Source: CAWCBG01 sp963793845 | GTDB lineage: Bacteria > Acidobacteriota > Terriglobia > Terriglobales > Acidobacteriaceae | Reading direction: 5' to 3' | Assembly (NCBI GenBank): GCA_963793845.1 | Contig: CAWCBG010000012.1 | Span: forward strand, 532,606 to 596,605 | DNA length: 64,000 bases | Shown here: positions 9,293-16,834 of the stretch, in pieces | Layout: every line of letters begins with the position of its first letter | Numbering within the stretch: the first letter of the stretch is position 1 | Notes under the pieces: generated by a model | The model's database searches: none | What the model was told of the DNA's origin: nothing | What the model saw: the letters and a program-made list of their open reading frames with translations, nothing else | Program-made: the position numbers and the translations under genes

Positions 9293-9538
9293 CTAGTTTG
9301 GCTTGCGGTGGACGATCTCCTCGTCGCGAATGAAGAATTGCGCCGAGCACTTTTCGGAACCGCAGATGACGGGCAGCAGACCGGCAATCTGCTTGCGCGT
9401 GACCAATCCGAGCTGGCCACAGCTTGGACAGGACAAGACAGCCCAGTAGGGATCTTCCTTCTCCCCCATTTCGCCGGCATTCTGCAGGACGAAAATGGTT
9501 CCAGGCTCCATTTGTTCGGGGATCCACTCACTCAACAT
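9293..9538 (-). CDS. small zinc-ribbon-like hypothetical protein
   Basis: Encodes 81 aa from ATG 9538, preceded by GGAG at a good distance (cggagaactcaac), which decides this start over one 15 codons upstream. The pattern CPSCG ... CGSEKC suggests a four-cysteine zinc ribbon. No membrane segments. It lies tail-to-tail with the kinase gene, two bases apart. Function unknown; the metal site is inferred from cysteine spacing. Confidence 0.7.
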   Translation of the reverse strand: MLSEWIPEQMEPGTIFVLQNAGEMGEKEDPYWAVLSCPSCGQLGLVTRKQIAGLLPVICGSEKCSAQFFIRDEEIVHRKPN

Positions 9539-9590
9539 GTTGAGTTCTCCGATCACGTGCCCTCCTCGCCGGCAAGCCGGCATGCACCGT

Positions 9591-10139
9591 CTAAGAAGCC
9601 TTACGTCGATCCATGAGATGACGAATAGAACCGTTGCGCTTCCTTGCTGCCGAACTTGAACCCGGCCTTCGCACCAATGGCCGGCCTGCCGCAGCTCGCG
9701 TCCCGCCTCGCGGTCCGGCGCCGCCCCTGCGCTCGACCGGAGCCAGCACGCGCTGAATGGTGTCGCTCAGGCACACGGTTAACATCGGCTGCCGGGCGTT
9801 TTTCAGCAGGTCCACCACCCCGCGGGCGGAGTCTTCCAGGAAGATGTGCCGCCCATCGGTCAGCAGATGGTACTCAGCAGCAGCGGTCACCGTTTCCACC
9901 AGCCGTTTGCCCAGCTCTTTTTGCAGAAAGCGAATAACTTTGCGGATCTTCTGCAGCGAGAAGCCGCGTCCGCGAAGTTCGCAGATCACTGCGACCTCGG
10001 CCAAGTCGTCCAGCGAGAACACGCGCCGATGGCCGTCGCGCGAGGGGACCACGATGCCACATTCGTCCCACCATTGCAGCTGGCGAGCGCTGATCCCGGT
10101 CAGGGTTACGACTTCCTTCGAGGTGAACGCTTGCTGCAT
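9591..10139 (-). CDS. MerR family transcriptional regulator
   Basis: A 182-residue protein with an N-terminal MerR winged helix: FTSKEVVTLTGISARQLQWWDECGI, followed by RRVFSLDDLAEVAVI. The effector region lacks conserved metal-binding cysteines, and the C-terminus is Gly/Arg/Ala-rich, suggesting disorder. It likely binds DNA as a dimer and controls its own gene or neighbours; the ligand is unknown. The small zinc-ribbon gene lies downstream on the same strand, 50 bases away, so the two could be cotranscribed. Confidence 0.88.
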   Translation of the reverse strand: MQQAFTSKEVVTLTGISARQLQWWDECGIVVPSRDGHRRVFSLDDLAEVAVICELRGRGFSLQKIRKVIRFLQKELGKRLVETVTAAAEYHLLTDGRHIFLEDSARGVVDLLKNARQPMLTVCLSDTIQRVLAPVERRGGAGPRGGTRAAAGRPLVRRPGSSSAARKRNGSIRHLMDRRKAS

Positions 10140-10175
10140 GTTGGATGGTCACTCCAAAACAAATCGGCGCGAAAA

Positions 10176-10210
10176 TGTTTGAAACATCATAGTACAGTTC
10201 CGTGCACTGT
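10176..10210. promoter_or_regulatory. inverted repeats upstream of merR-type gene
   Basis: Two small dyads lie 37-71 bases upstream of the MerR start: TGTTT-G-AAACA (10176-10186) and ACAGT-N7-ACTGT (10194-10210). They could be an autoregulatory operator, since MerR proteins bind dyads in their promoters. This is inference from position and symmetry only. Confidence 0.35.
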
Positions 10211-10418
10211 CAAGCAGACCGGTCGATGAATTTCGGTACGGCAGGGGTTACTGATGCGAGTCGCCCTTGGATGTCCAGTGGCGCAGATGCTTGGGATAGT
10301 TGTCACATTCCGAAGCCACGTCTCGCGTCTCCGTCGTAAATCACTTCACGTTGTGAGCCTCGCCCTTTCAGCCGGCGGCCCGATTCCTGAAGATGGAGGT
10401 TCATCTCAGGAGGATACT

Positions 10419-10832
10419 GTGGAACCGTTTCGCTATCATGTGTTCGCTTGCACGCAGGAAAAACCGGAGGGCCACGACTGCTGTTCCCGCGCAGGCTCGC
10501 CCAAGATTCTCGACGTACTGAACGCCGAACTGCAGGAAGCCGGGCTGTTCGACGAGGTGCAGGTCTCCAGTTGCGGCTGCCTGGGACTTTGCGAAGGCGG
10601 TCCAGTTATGATCGTCTACCCCGAAGGCACCTGGTACACGAATCTCACGCCGGTAGAAGTGCCGGAGATTGTGAAGTCCCACTTTGCCGCCGGGCGCAAG
10701 GTGAAACACCTGGTGCGCACCGACTGGGCGGCGATGAAGGCGGAAATGCTCGACCACCGCAACAAGTATCTGGCCATGCTGAAGGCCAAAGCGGAGGCGG
10801 AAGAGGCCGTGGCAGCCATAGCTGGCGACTAA
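10419..10832 (+). CDS. thioredoxin-like [2Fe-2S] ferredoxin
   Basis: A 137-residue protein read from GTG 10419, which sits 4 bases after a strong AGGAGGAT ribosome binding site. Start codons further upstream add 55 residues of unrelated sequence and are rejected. Family cysteines are present: FACTQEKPEGHDCC near the N-terminus and SSCGCLGLCEGGP near residue 45, then MIVYPEGTWY. It should carry a [2Fe-2S] cluster in a thioredoxin-like fold. A long Ala/Glu/Lys helix forms the C-terminus. It is a paralogue of the protein at 1644-2006. Confidence 0.85.
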   Translation: MEPFRYHVFACTQEKPEGHDCCSRAGSPKILDVLNAELQEAGLFDEVQVSSCGCLGLCEGGPVMIVYPEGTWYTNLTPVEVPEIVKSHFAAGRKVKHLVRTDWAAMKAEMLDHRNKYLAMLKAKAEAEEAVAAIAGD

Positions 10833-10981
10833 CCCTCTGGCGTTTTCGCGGACCAGCGAACAATACGGGCAGAATATTACTGCTCGTTACCCGACATTGC
10901 GAGTGGTCCTCCGGCAGTATGATGATTGACCGGAGGTTCCCGTGCCCATCACGGCTCGGCCGCTGAAGGCGTAGGAGGAGG

Positions 10982-11413
10982 ATGCACTCGAACGACGATT
11001 TACGGTGGGCCGCGATTACCTCACGGGCGCTGCTGCTCATCCGCGTGCTGGTGGGATGGGTGTTCGTCTCGGAAGGCATTCAGAAGTTTGTCTTCCCAAC
11101 CCAGCTCGGAGTGGGACGGTTTCAGCAGATCGGCATCCCCGAAGCTCACTTCATGGCGCCGCTGGTTGGCGCAATCGAAATCGCCTGCGGAACTCTGGTG
11201 CTAATCGGGCTCTTCACTCGCTTCGCGGCTGTGCCGCTGCTTGCGGTCATCCTAACGGCGATTGGCACCACCAAGTTCCCCATACTGATGAAAAGCGGTA
11301 TCTGGAGCATGCTGCACGAGGCGCGAACGGATTTCAGTATGCTCCTTGGACTGCTGTTCCTTGTAATAACGGGGGCCGGCGCGATTTCGGTGGATGCCCG
11401 CAGAAGGATATAG
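10982..11413 (+). CDS. DoxX family membrane protein
   Basis: A 143-residue protein with four predicted transmembrane helices and the family pattern SRALLLIRVLVGWVFVSEGIQKF and GLFTRFAAVPL. A very good ribosome binding site (gtaggaggagg) precedes the ATG. DoxX relatives are quinone-linked or redox-stress membrane subunits; the exact role here is unknown. No partner gene is adjacent. Confidence 0.85.
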   Translation: MHSNDDLRWAAITSRALLLIRVLVGWVFVSEGIQKFVFPTQLGVGRFQQIGIPEAHFMAPLVGAIEIACGTLVLIGLFTRFAAVPLLAVILTAIGTTKFPILMKSGIWSMLHEARTDFSMLLGLLFLVITGAGAISVDARRRI

Positions 11414-11503
11414 ACTGATTTTCAAAGCCTAACCTCATGATCTCCCGGTCGCGATTGCGATGCGATTTAGGCCGGTGATACACTTTGCTCACTGACGAGT
11501 TCA

Positions 11504-11727
11504 GCGGGGTTAGTTCAGCGGTAGAACGCGAGCTTCCCAAGTTGAGCCGATATGCGGGCATAGCCCGCAGGCGAAATCCCGATCCCGCAGGGGGAGGGAC
11601 CTGACTAGTTCGTAAGCGGGGTTAGTTCAGCGGTAGAACGCGAGCTTCCCAAGTTGAGCCGATATGCGGGCATAGCCCGCAGGCGAAATCCCGATCCCGC
11701 AGGGAGAGGGACCTGACTAGTTCGTAA
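11504..11727 (+). repeat. two tandem 112-bp units, each a tRNA-Gly 5' half plus a 74-nt tail
   Basis: Units start at 11504 and 11616, and the intact tRNA-Gly starts exactly one further period later, at 11728. Each unit repeats the first 38 bases of the tRNA, from the acceptor strand through the anticodon loop. A 74-base segment follows that contains a GCGGGC-ATA-GCCCGC hairpin and ends in tagttcgtaa. The two units differ at one base only (cagggggagg versus cagggagagg). The half-tRNAs lack the 3' anticodon strand, T arm and acceptor 3' strand and cannot fold as tRNAs. Confidence 0.9.
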
Positions 11728-11802
11728 GCGGGGTTAGTTCAGCGGTAGAACGCGAGCTTCCCAAGCTCGATGTCACGGGTTCGATCCCCGTACCCCGCTC
11801 CA
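11728..11802 (+). tRNA. tRNA-Gly(CCC)
   Basis: A complete cloverleaf: acceptor GCGGGGT/ACCCCGC, D arm GTTCAGCGGTAGAAC, anticodon arm CGAGC-TTCCCAA-GCTCG giving anticodon CCC, T arm ACGGG-TTCGATC-CCCGT, discriminator T and encoded CCA. It reads Gly GGG codons. It is the only intact copy after two truncated tandem repeats of its 5' half. Confidence 0.95.
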
Positions 11803-11832
11803 TCCTTCCGATCCCAGTAGCGACGCCTCGGT

Positions 11833-13035
11833 CTACTCCTTCACGAAGCTGCGTCCACGCCGCTCTTTTCCGAACACCAACATCAGCGACAGGCCTGCAA
11901 TCACGACCAGTTCAAACGCCGTCAACGCCCAGGGATAGCCAAGCCAGTCGCGCAGGGCGAACTCAACTCTAGGCGTCGAAGCCGCCAGCAGGATGCCAAT
12001 CTGATAGGTAAACCCGGGCAGCAGACCGCGCACCGGGTCGGGCGAAAGTTCGTTGAGGTGTACCGGAATAATGCCCCAGGCGCCCTGAACCCCCATCTGC
12101 AGAACGAAGGCTCCCATCGCCAGCATCACCAGCGTGCTACCGAAAGCCCAAGCTGGGATCACCAGCAGCACCAGCGCCAGCGCGGAGAGCATGCTGTAGC
12201 GGCGCCCGATCCGCTCCGACAGCAGGCCGAAGATGACGGCTCCGGTCACTGCGCCAATGTTATAGAAGATGGCCACGTACGCCACCGTATTGTGCGCGAC
12301 CCGATGCACTTCCTTCAGGAAGTCGGGGTAAAGATCCTGGCTGCCGTGCGACAGGCAGTTCATCAGAAACATCAGCCCGACCATATACAGCACAAGCCGT
12401 TTGTTCTGCCATGCGATTCTTGGGGCGTCCAAAGTCTTGAGCAGCCGGTGCTGTTCCCATGCCTCCGACTCAGGAACCTTGGTCCGAATGTAGAGCGCGA
12501 GCAACGCCGGAAGTGCACCGGCCCAGAACATGGCGCGCCAGCCCCAATTAGGCAGGATCAGACGCGCGGCGATTGCCGCCAGCAAATACCCGATCGAGTA
12601 CCCGCTCTGCAATATGCCGGATAAAACGCCGCGCCACTTTACCGGCGCGTGTTCCATCGCCAGCGAGGCGCCGACGCCCCATTCCCCTCCCATACCGATG
12701 CCGAACAGCATTCGCAAAACGAAAAACACGGTGAAGTTGGGAGCGAATCCGCACAGAACTTCGACCGTCGAGAAGAACAGGACATTCGCCATCAGCGGAC
12801 GGCGGCGGCCGTAGCGGTCGGCCATCATGCCGAAGATGAGCGCGCCCACCGGCCGCATCGCCAGCGTGGCCGTGACCGACAGAACAATGTCGGCCTTGGT
12901 GACGTGGAACTGCGCGGCCAGCGTGTCGAAGAGAAATATGACAACGAAGAAATCGAAGGCGTCGAGCGTCCAGCCCAGGAAGCCGGCGCTTACGGCGTGC
13001 CAGCGGTCGGACTCGGAATTGCTGGGATAAGCCAT
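11833..13035 (-). CDS. MFS permease, probable carboxylate/sialate-type proton symporter
   Basis: A 400-residue major facilitator protein with twelve predicted helices. The loop 2-3 signature GMMADRYGRRRPL and GIGMGGEWGVGASLAMEHAP are as in the NanT/JEN-like and aromatic-acid symporter branch. FLGWTLDAFDFFVV in the first helix also fits that group. It probably imports a small organic acid with protons; the substrate is not deducible. The gene reads towards tRNA-Gly and is followed upstream by the Kdp-type regulators on the same strand. Confidence 0.85.
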   Translation of the reverse strand: MAYPSNSESDRWHAVSAGFLGWTLDAFDFFVVIFLFDTLAAQFHVTKADIVLSVTATLAMRPVGALIFGMMADRYGRRRPLMANVLFFSTVEVLCGFAPNFTVFFVLRMLFGIGMGGEWGVGASLAMEHAPVKWRGVLSGILQSGYSIGYLLAAIAARLILPNWGWRAMFWAGALPALLALYIRTKVPESEAWEQHRLLKTLDAPRIAWQNKRLVLYMVGLMFLMNCLSHGSQDLYPDFLKEVHRVAHNTVAYVAIFYNIGAVTGAVIFGLLSERIGRRYSMLSALALVLLVIPAWAFGSTLVMLAMGAFVLQMGVQGAWGIIPVHLNELSPDPVRGLLPGFTYQIGILLAASTPRVEFALRDWLGYPWALTAFELVVIAGLSLMLVFGKERRGRSFVKE

Positions 13036-13107
13036 GGGGCGAGCTGAACGAAGTTAGCAGATCGACGGCGAGTAGGAAAGAATGAGCCCGTTGCTAATTG
13101 CTAATCG

Positions 13108-13815
13108 CTAATCGCAGCCCTTTCCTCCGGGCTCAAACCGGTATCCCACCCAGGGCTCGGTCAGAATATACTTGGGCGCGCTGGCGTCGGATTCCAGCTT
13201 CTTCCGCAGTTGCCCGACGAAGACGCGCAGGTACTCGTTCTGCTCGACGCTGTTGCCGCCCCAAACGGCATTCAGAATCGAGCGATGCGTCAACACCTTC
13301 CGCGGATGTTGTGCCATGTACACCAGGACGTCGAACTCTTTCGGCGTGAGCCGCACTTCCCTGCTTGCCACAGCCACGAAGCGCGCATCCAAATCGATGC
13401 GAAAATCTCCAAGCTCGATCAAGGTTTGCTGCGCCTCGGCCGTAGGCGGCGAACGGCGCAGCGCCGCCCGGATACGTGCCAGCAACTCTCCGGTACTGAA
13501 TGGCTTGGTGACATAGTCGTCGGCGCCGGAATCGAGCGCCTCCACCTTGCTGCGCTCTTCGCCGCGTACCGAAAGGACGATGATGGGGACCTGAGAGGTC
13601 TGACGCAGCCGGCGGCACAGTTCGATGCCATTCATGTTGGGCATCGACAGATCGGTGATGACCAGGTCGGGAGCGAAGTCCTTCACGATTTCGAGCGCCG
13701 TCTCCCCGTCGTTGGCGGCACGAATTTCGTAGCCCTGGGCACCCAGGCTGGTGCGCAGCACGCGGGTGATCTGCGGTTCGTCATCGACCACGAGAATGTG
13801 AGGACGGGCGCGCAT
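13108..13815 (-). CDS. kdpE: KdpE-like OmpR-family response regulator
   Basis: A 235-residue regulator. The receiver domain shows the acidic pair DDE at 11-13, phosphoacceptor Asp in LVITDLSMP, Thr/Ser switch and Lys in DYVTKPF. The OmpR winged helix follows (LTPKEFDVLVYMAQHPRKVL, YLRVFVGQLRKKLE, WVGYRF) and matches KdpE. Its start codon overlaps the stop of the upstream KdpD-like gene (ATGA arrangement), so they are translationally coupled. It would activate potassium-uptake genes, but no kdpFABC lies in this window. Confidence 0.9.
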   Translation of the reverse strand: MRARPHILVVDDEPQITRVLRTSLGAQGYEIRAANDGETALEIVKDFAPDLVITDLSMPNMNGIELCRRLRQTSQVPIIVLSVRGEERSKVEALDSGADDYVTKPFSTGELLARIRAALRRSPPTAEAQQTLIELGDFRIDLDARFVAVASREVRLTPKEFDVLVYMAQHPRKVLTHRSILNAVWGGNSVEQNEYLRVFVGQLRKKLESDASAPKYILTEPWVGYRFEPGGKGCD

Positions 13816-14939
13816 CAGTCAGGCTGCTGCTTCACGATGTGAACGTCGACCGCCGGAGCATCGCGCAGGAAACGGTGCACTGCGGAGAAAAACAGGTATT
13901 TGCGCCAGCCGCCAGTGGCTGAATGTCCAAAGATCATCTGCGTGATGTGTTTCTCGCGGACAAACTCGGCTAATTTCTCCGCGACGTCCTTGCCCTTCAT
14001 CTTCACAGTTTGCGCGCCAAGGTTTTCCGCGAATCGCAGGTTCGCTTGCAACGAGCGCTGGCGCTCGGGATCGTCATCCGCGCCCGTGTCCACATAGATG
14101 ACGAACAGCTCGCCATTAATCGCCTGGGCCATACGCGAGGCCCGGGCCACCAGGTATTGCGCAGCCGGATTGGAACTCACCCCAACGCCGATGCGCTCGG
14201 CCACGCTCAGATCACGGCCAAACGTCGCTTCTTTATCGAGGTATGGTTCGAGGCTGCGATCCACAACCTGCGCGACATGCCGCAGCGCAATCTCACGCAA
14301 AGCGATCAGATTGCTCGGCCGGAAGAAATTGCCCAGGGCGCGATCGACCCGCTCCGCAGGATAGATGTCACCCCGGCGCATGCGGGTCTGCAAAGCCTCG
14401 GGCGTGAGGTCCGACATCACGATCTCGTCCACACGCTTCAACACCCAGTCCGGCACTGTCTCGCGCACTACGATGCCGGTGATCTTGTGCACCATGGGGG
14501 TCACGCTTTCCAGGTGCTGGACGTTCATGGTGGAAACCACATCAATCTTGTTATCGAGAAGCTCAAACACATCTTCGTAGCGCTTGCGATGCTTGCTGCC
14601 TTCGATGTTGGTATGCGCCAGTTCATCGATGAGGGCCACCTGCGGATGGCGGGCCACAATGGCGTCCACATCCATCTCTTCAAACGGCGTTCCCTTGTAG
14701 TCGATCTTCTTGCGCGGAACCATCTCCAGCCGGGCTGCCATTTCCGCCGTTCCCTTGCGGCCATGGGTCTCGACCACCCCGATGACCACATCCTCCCCCC
14801 GGCTCTGGCGGCGGATGGCCTCGCTCAACATGGCATAGGTCTTGCCGACGCCTGGAGCATAGCCGAGAAAAAGCTTGAAGACCCCGCTCTTCTTCTCCGG
14901 AGCGGTCACCTCCAGCCATTCTTCGGGAGTCTTTTGCAT
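13815..14939 (-). CDS. KdpD N-terminal sensor protein without kinase domain
   Basis: A 374-residue protein equal to the cytoplasmic N-terminal part of KdpD. Walker A LGYAPGVGKTYAML is at about 25-38, Walker B-like ALIDELAHTN follows, then a Usp-like domain (about 240-370) with ASRMAQAINGELFVIYVDTG and IFGHSATGGWRKYLF. The membrane and histidine kinase parts of KdpD are absent from this reading frame and are instead encoded divergently at 14993-16486. It probably senses potassium or c-di-AMP and acts on KdpE through the separate kinase; that coupling is inferred. Confidence 0.88.
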   Translation of the reverse strand: MQKTPEEWLEVTAPEKKSGVFKLFLGYAPGVGKTYAMLSEAIRRQSRGEDVVIGVVETHGRKGTAEMAARLEMVPRKKIDYKGTPFEEMDVDAIVARHPQVALIDELAHTNIEGSKHRKRYEDVFELLDNKIDVVSTMNVQHLESVTPMVHKITGIVVRETVPDWVLKRVDEIVMSDLTPEALQTRMRRGDIYPAERVDRALGNFFRPSNLIALREIALRHVAQVVDRSLEPYLDKEATFGRDLSVAERIGVGVSSNPAAQYLVARASRMAQAINGELFVIYVDTGADDDPERQRSLQANLRFAENLGAQTVKMKGKDVAEKLAEFVREKHITQMIFGHSATGGWRKYLFFSAVHRFLRDAPAVDVHIVKQQPD

Positions 14940-14992
14940 TCCAGTTATTGTGCGGCAGTGAGCAGGAATTGTCGATTCGATACAATGTGCGC

Positions 14993-16486
14993 GTGAGCCA
15001 GCAACCGCCGGGCGGAACAGATCGGTCTGCGCGCTTCGATCGCGCCAAGATACTGTCAGTCCTCAAGAAGAAGCTCTATCATTATGCGGCGGCACTCTTC
15101 GCGGTTGCCCTGGTAGTGTTTGCCTACCGTCGCCTTCCCGTTAATCCCACGACGGTGGCGCTGACCTTCCTGCTCGTGGTCCTCTTCGTGGCCAGCCGAT
15201 GGGGATTGACCATCGCTATCACGACGGCGGTTGCCGCGACCTTGGCGTTCAACTACTTTTTCCTGCCTCCGGTCCATACCTTTACAATCGCGGAAACGCA
15301 AAACTGGGTCGCACTGCTTGCGTTCCTGGTCAGCGCCATTCTCGCCAGCCGGCTGTCCGAGCGGGCGCGGCGCGAAGCGCTGAATGCGACCCGTCGCCGC
15401 AAGGAGGTCGAACGGCTGTACTCACTGAGCCAGCAACTGCTCGCCACCGACAACGTTATGGAATTGCTGAATTCCATACCCGAATTCGTGCGTGAGGCCT
15501 TCGGGCTGACGGCGGCGGCCATGTACCTACCCAAGCGCAACGAAGTCTACCGCACCGGAGTCGACCATCCCGAGTTGAGCGACGACGAACTACGCGCGGT
15601 TAGCAGTCGCGGCGAAGTGAGTGTCGATGTGGACAAGCAGCTCTGCTTCGTGCCGCTGCGGATTGGTATCCGGCCGGTGGGGAGCATTGGCCTCGAAGGC
15701 GCTGTGCTCGCACGCGAAACCCTGGAAGCCGTCGGCAGCTTGATTGCCATTTCCATCGAGCGCGCGGGAGCCGTGGAGACCCTTACCCGCAACGAAGCTG
15801 CGCGGGAAAACGAGAAGCTTCGCTCGGCTCTGCTCGATAGCGTGACCCACGAGTTCCGCACGCCTCTGACCTCCATCAAAGCCTCGGTGACGACACTGTT
15901 GTCGTCGACCGGGCTCGATCCTGCCGGGCGTCACGATCTGCTGAGTGTGATCGACGAAGAAACCGACCGGCTGAACCGGTTGGTGGGGGAAGCCGCGGAG
16001 ATGGCCCAGTTAGACGCCCATCAGGTGGAGCTGCGTCGCGAGCCGTATGAAGTGAGGGCCGTGATCGATACGGCCATCGAGAAAATACAACCCTCCATCG
16101 GCACTCACCAGCTGAAGGTGCAAGTACCACCCGGAATTCCACGGGCGAGCGTCGACCTTGAGCGCATCGCCGAAGTGCTGGTCCAGTTGCTGGAGAATGC
16201 CCTGAAGTATTCTCCGCAAGCTACGGCGATCACGATCACGGCAGAGGCCGCGGGCGCGTGGGTCGACATCAGCGTCGGCGATCAGGGGCCGGGGATTGAC
16301 GATGTCGAACAGTCGCTCATCTTTGAGAAGTTCTACCGCGGTCGCGACCAGCGGTACCAGGTACAGGGCACAGGCATGGGCCTGGCGATTGCCAAGGCCA
16401 TCGTTGAAGCCCACGGCGGAACCATCGGCGTGACCTCGCAACTGGGCAGCGGTTCGGTCTTTCACTTCACGGTGCCCGCTGCCTGA
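14993..16486 (+). CDS. membrane histidine kinase matching the C-terminal half of KdpD
   Basis: About 497 residues. Four transmembrane helices form a DUF4118 (KdpD-type) domain (about 25-115). A GAF-like region follows, then HisKA with the H-box SVTHEFRTPLTSIKASV (His near 284), and HATPase with N box ENALKYSP, G1 DQGPGID, F box FEKFYRG and G2 GTGMGLAIAKAI. It lacks the KdpD nucleotide-binding and Usp domains, which are encoded on the opposite strand 53 bases away. GTG 14993 is used; TTG 14948 is an alternative, and neither has a strong ribosome binding site. Confidence 0.87.
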   Translation: MSQQPPGGTDRSARFDRAKILSVLKKKLYHYAAALFAVALVVFAYRRLPVNPTTVALTFLLVVLFVASRWGLTIAITTAVAATLAFNYFFLPPVHTFTIAETQNWVALLAFLVSAILASRLSERARREALNATRRRKEVERLYSLSQQLLATDNVMELLNSIPEFVREAFGLTAAAMYLPKRNEVYRTGVDHPELSDDELRAVSSRGEVSVDVDKQLCFVPLRIGIRPVGSIGLEGAVLARETLEAVGSLIAISIERAGAVETLTRNEAARENEKLRSALLDSVTHEFRTPLTSIKASVTTLLSSTGLDPAGRHDLLSVIDEETDRLNRLVGEAAEMAQLDAHQVELRREPYEVRAVIDTAIEKIQPSIGTHQLKVQVPPGIPRASVDLERIAEVLVQLLENALKYSPQATAITITAEAAGAWVDISVGDQGPGIDDVEQSLIFEKFYRGRDQRYQVQGTGMGLAIAKAIVEAHGGTIGVTSQLGSGSVFHFTVPAA

Positions 16487-16834
16487 GTAAGCGCACGTCT
16501 TCTCGCCACCTGGTAATAACCGGCGAAATCGGTGGCGCTGACCGGACAGGACTCCGTCCCGCCCAGGGTCCCCCACTACCCAAAACCGGCAACAGTGTAA
16601 GCGTTATTCCTGAGGCGAGCGCCTCGATTTCTTGTCATAATCGTAGGGCTCTGGCGTACCTGCGCTTCCGGCATCGCAGACTCTGTGCCGCCGGGAGATC
16701 CGCAACGGGCTCTTCGCATTACCACGCGCTCTGTGGTTGCGCGTGCGGCGGTGATTTGTGCCTGCGCTGGACGGACTTCAGGCTCAATGACCCTTCGCCA
16801 ACGCCGTGGCAATGCCGCAAGGCCCAACGCCCCT
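16487..16834. other. intergenic region before ftsK
   Basis: About 350 bases between the histidine kinase and FtsK genes. Reading frames here continue into ftsK from in-frame starts at 16685 and 16787, but the added residues are Arg/Ala-rich and look like leader DNA rather than protein. No RNA gene or clear terminator is seen. Confidence 0.45.

Noticed and set aside
11504..11727. Two additional tRNA-Gly genes
   Set aside because: Only the first 38 bases match; the T arm and 3' acceptor strand are missing, so they cannot fold.
11504..11802. Regularly spaced repeat considered as a CRISPR array
   Set aside because: Both repeat and spacer parts are identical between units, and the repeat is a tRNA 5' half, so there are no unique spacers.
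12058..13842. Several long plus-strand frames over the MFS and KdpE genes
   Set aside because: They are antisense shadows of well-identified genes and have low-complexity composition.
14010..14996. 328-codon plus-strand open frame
   Set aside because: It lies opposite the KdpD-like gene and is rich in His, Arg and Gly as expected for the antisense of a GC-rich gene.
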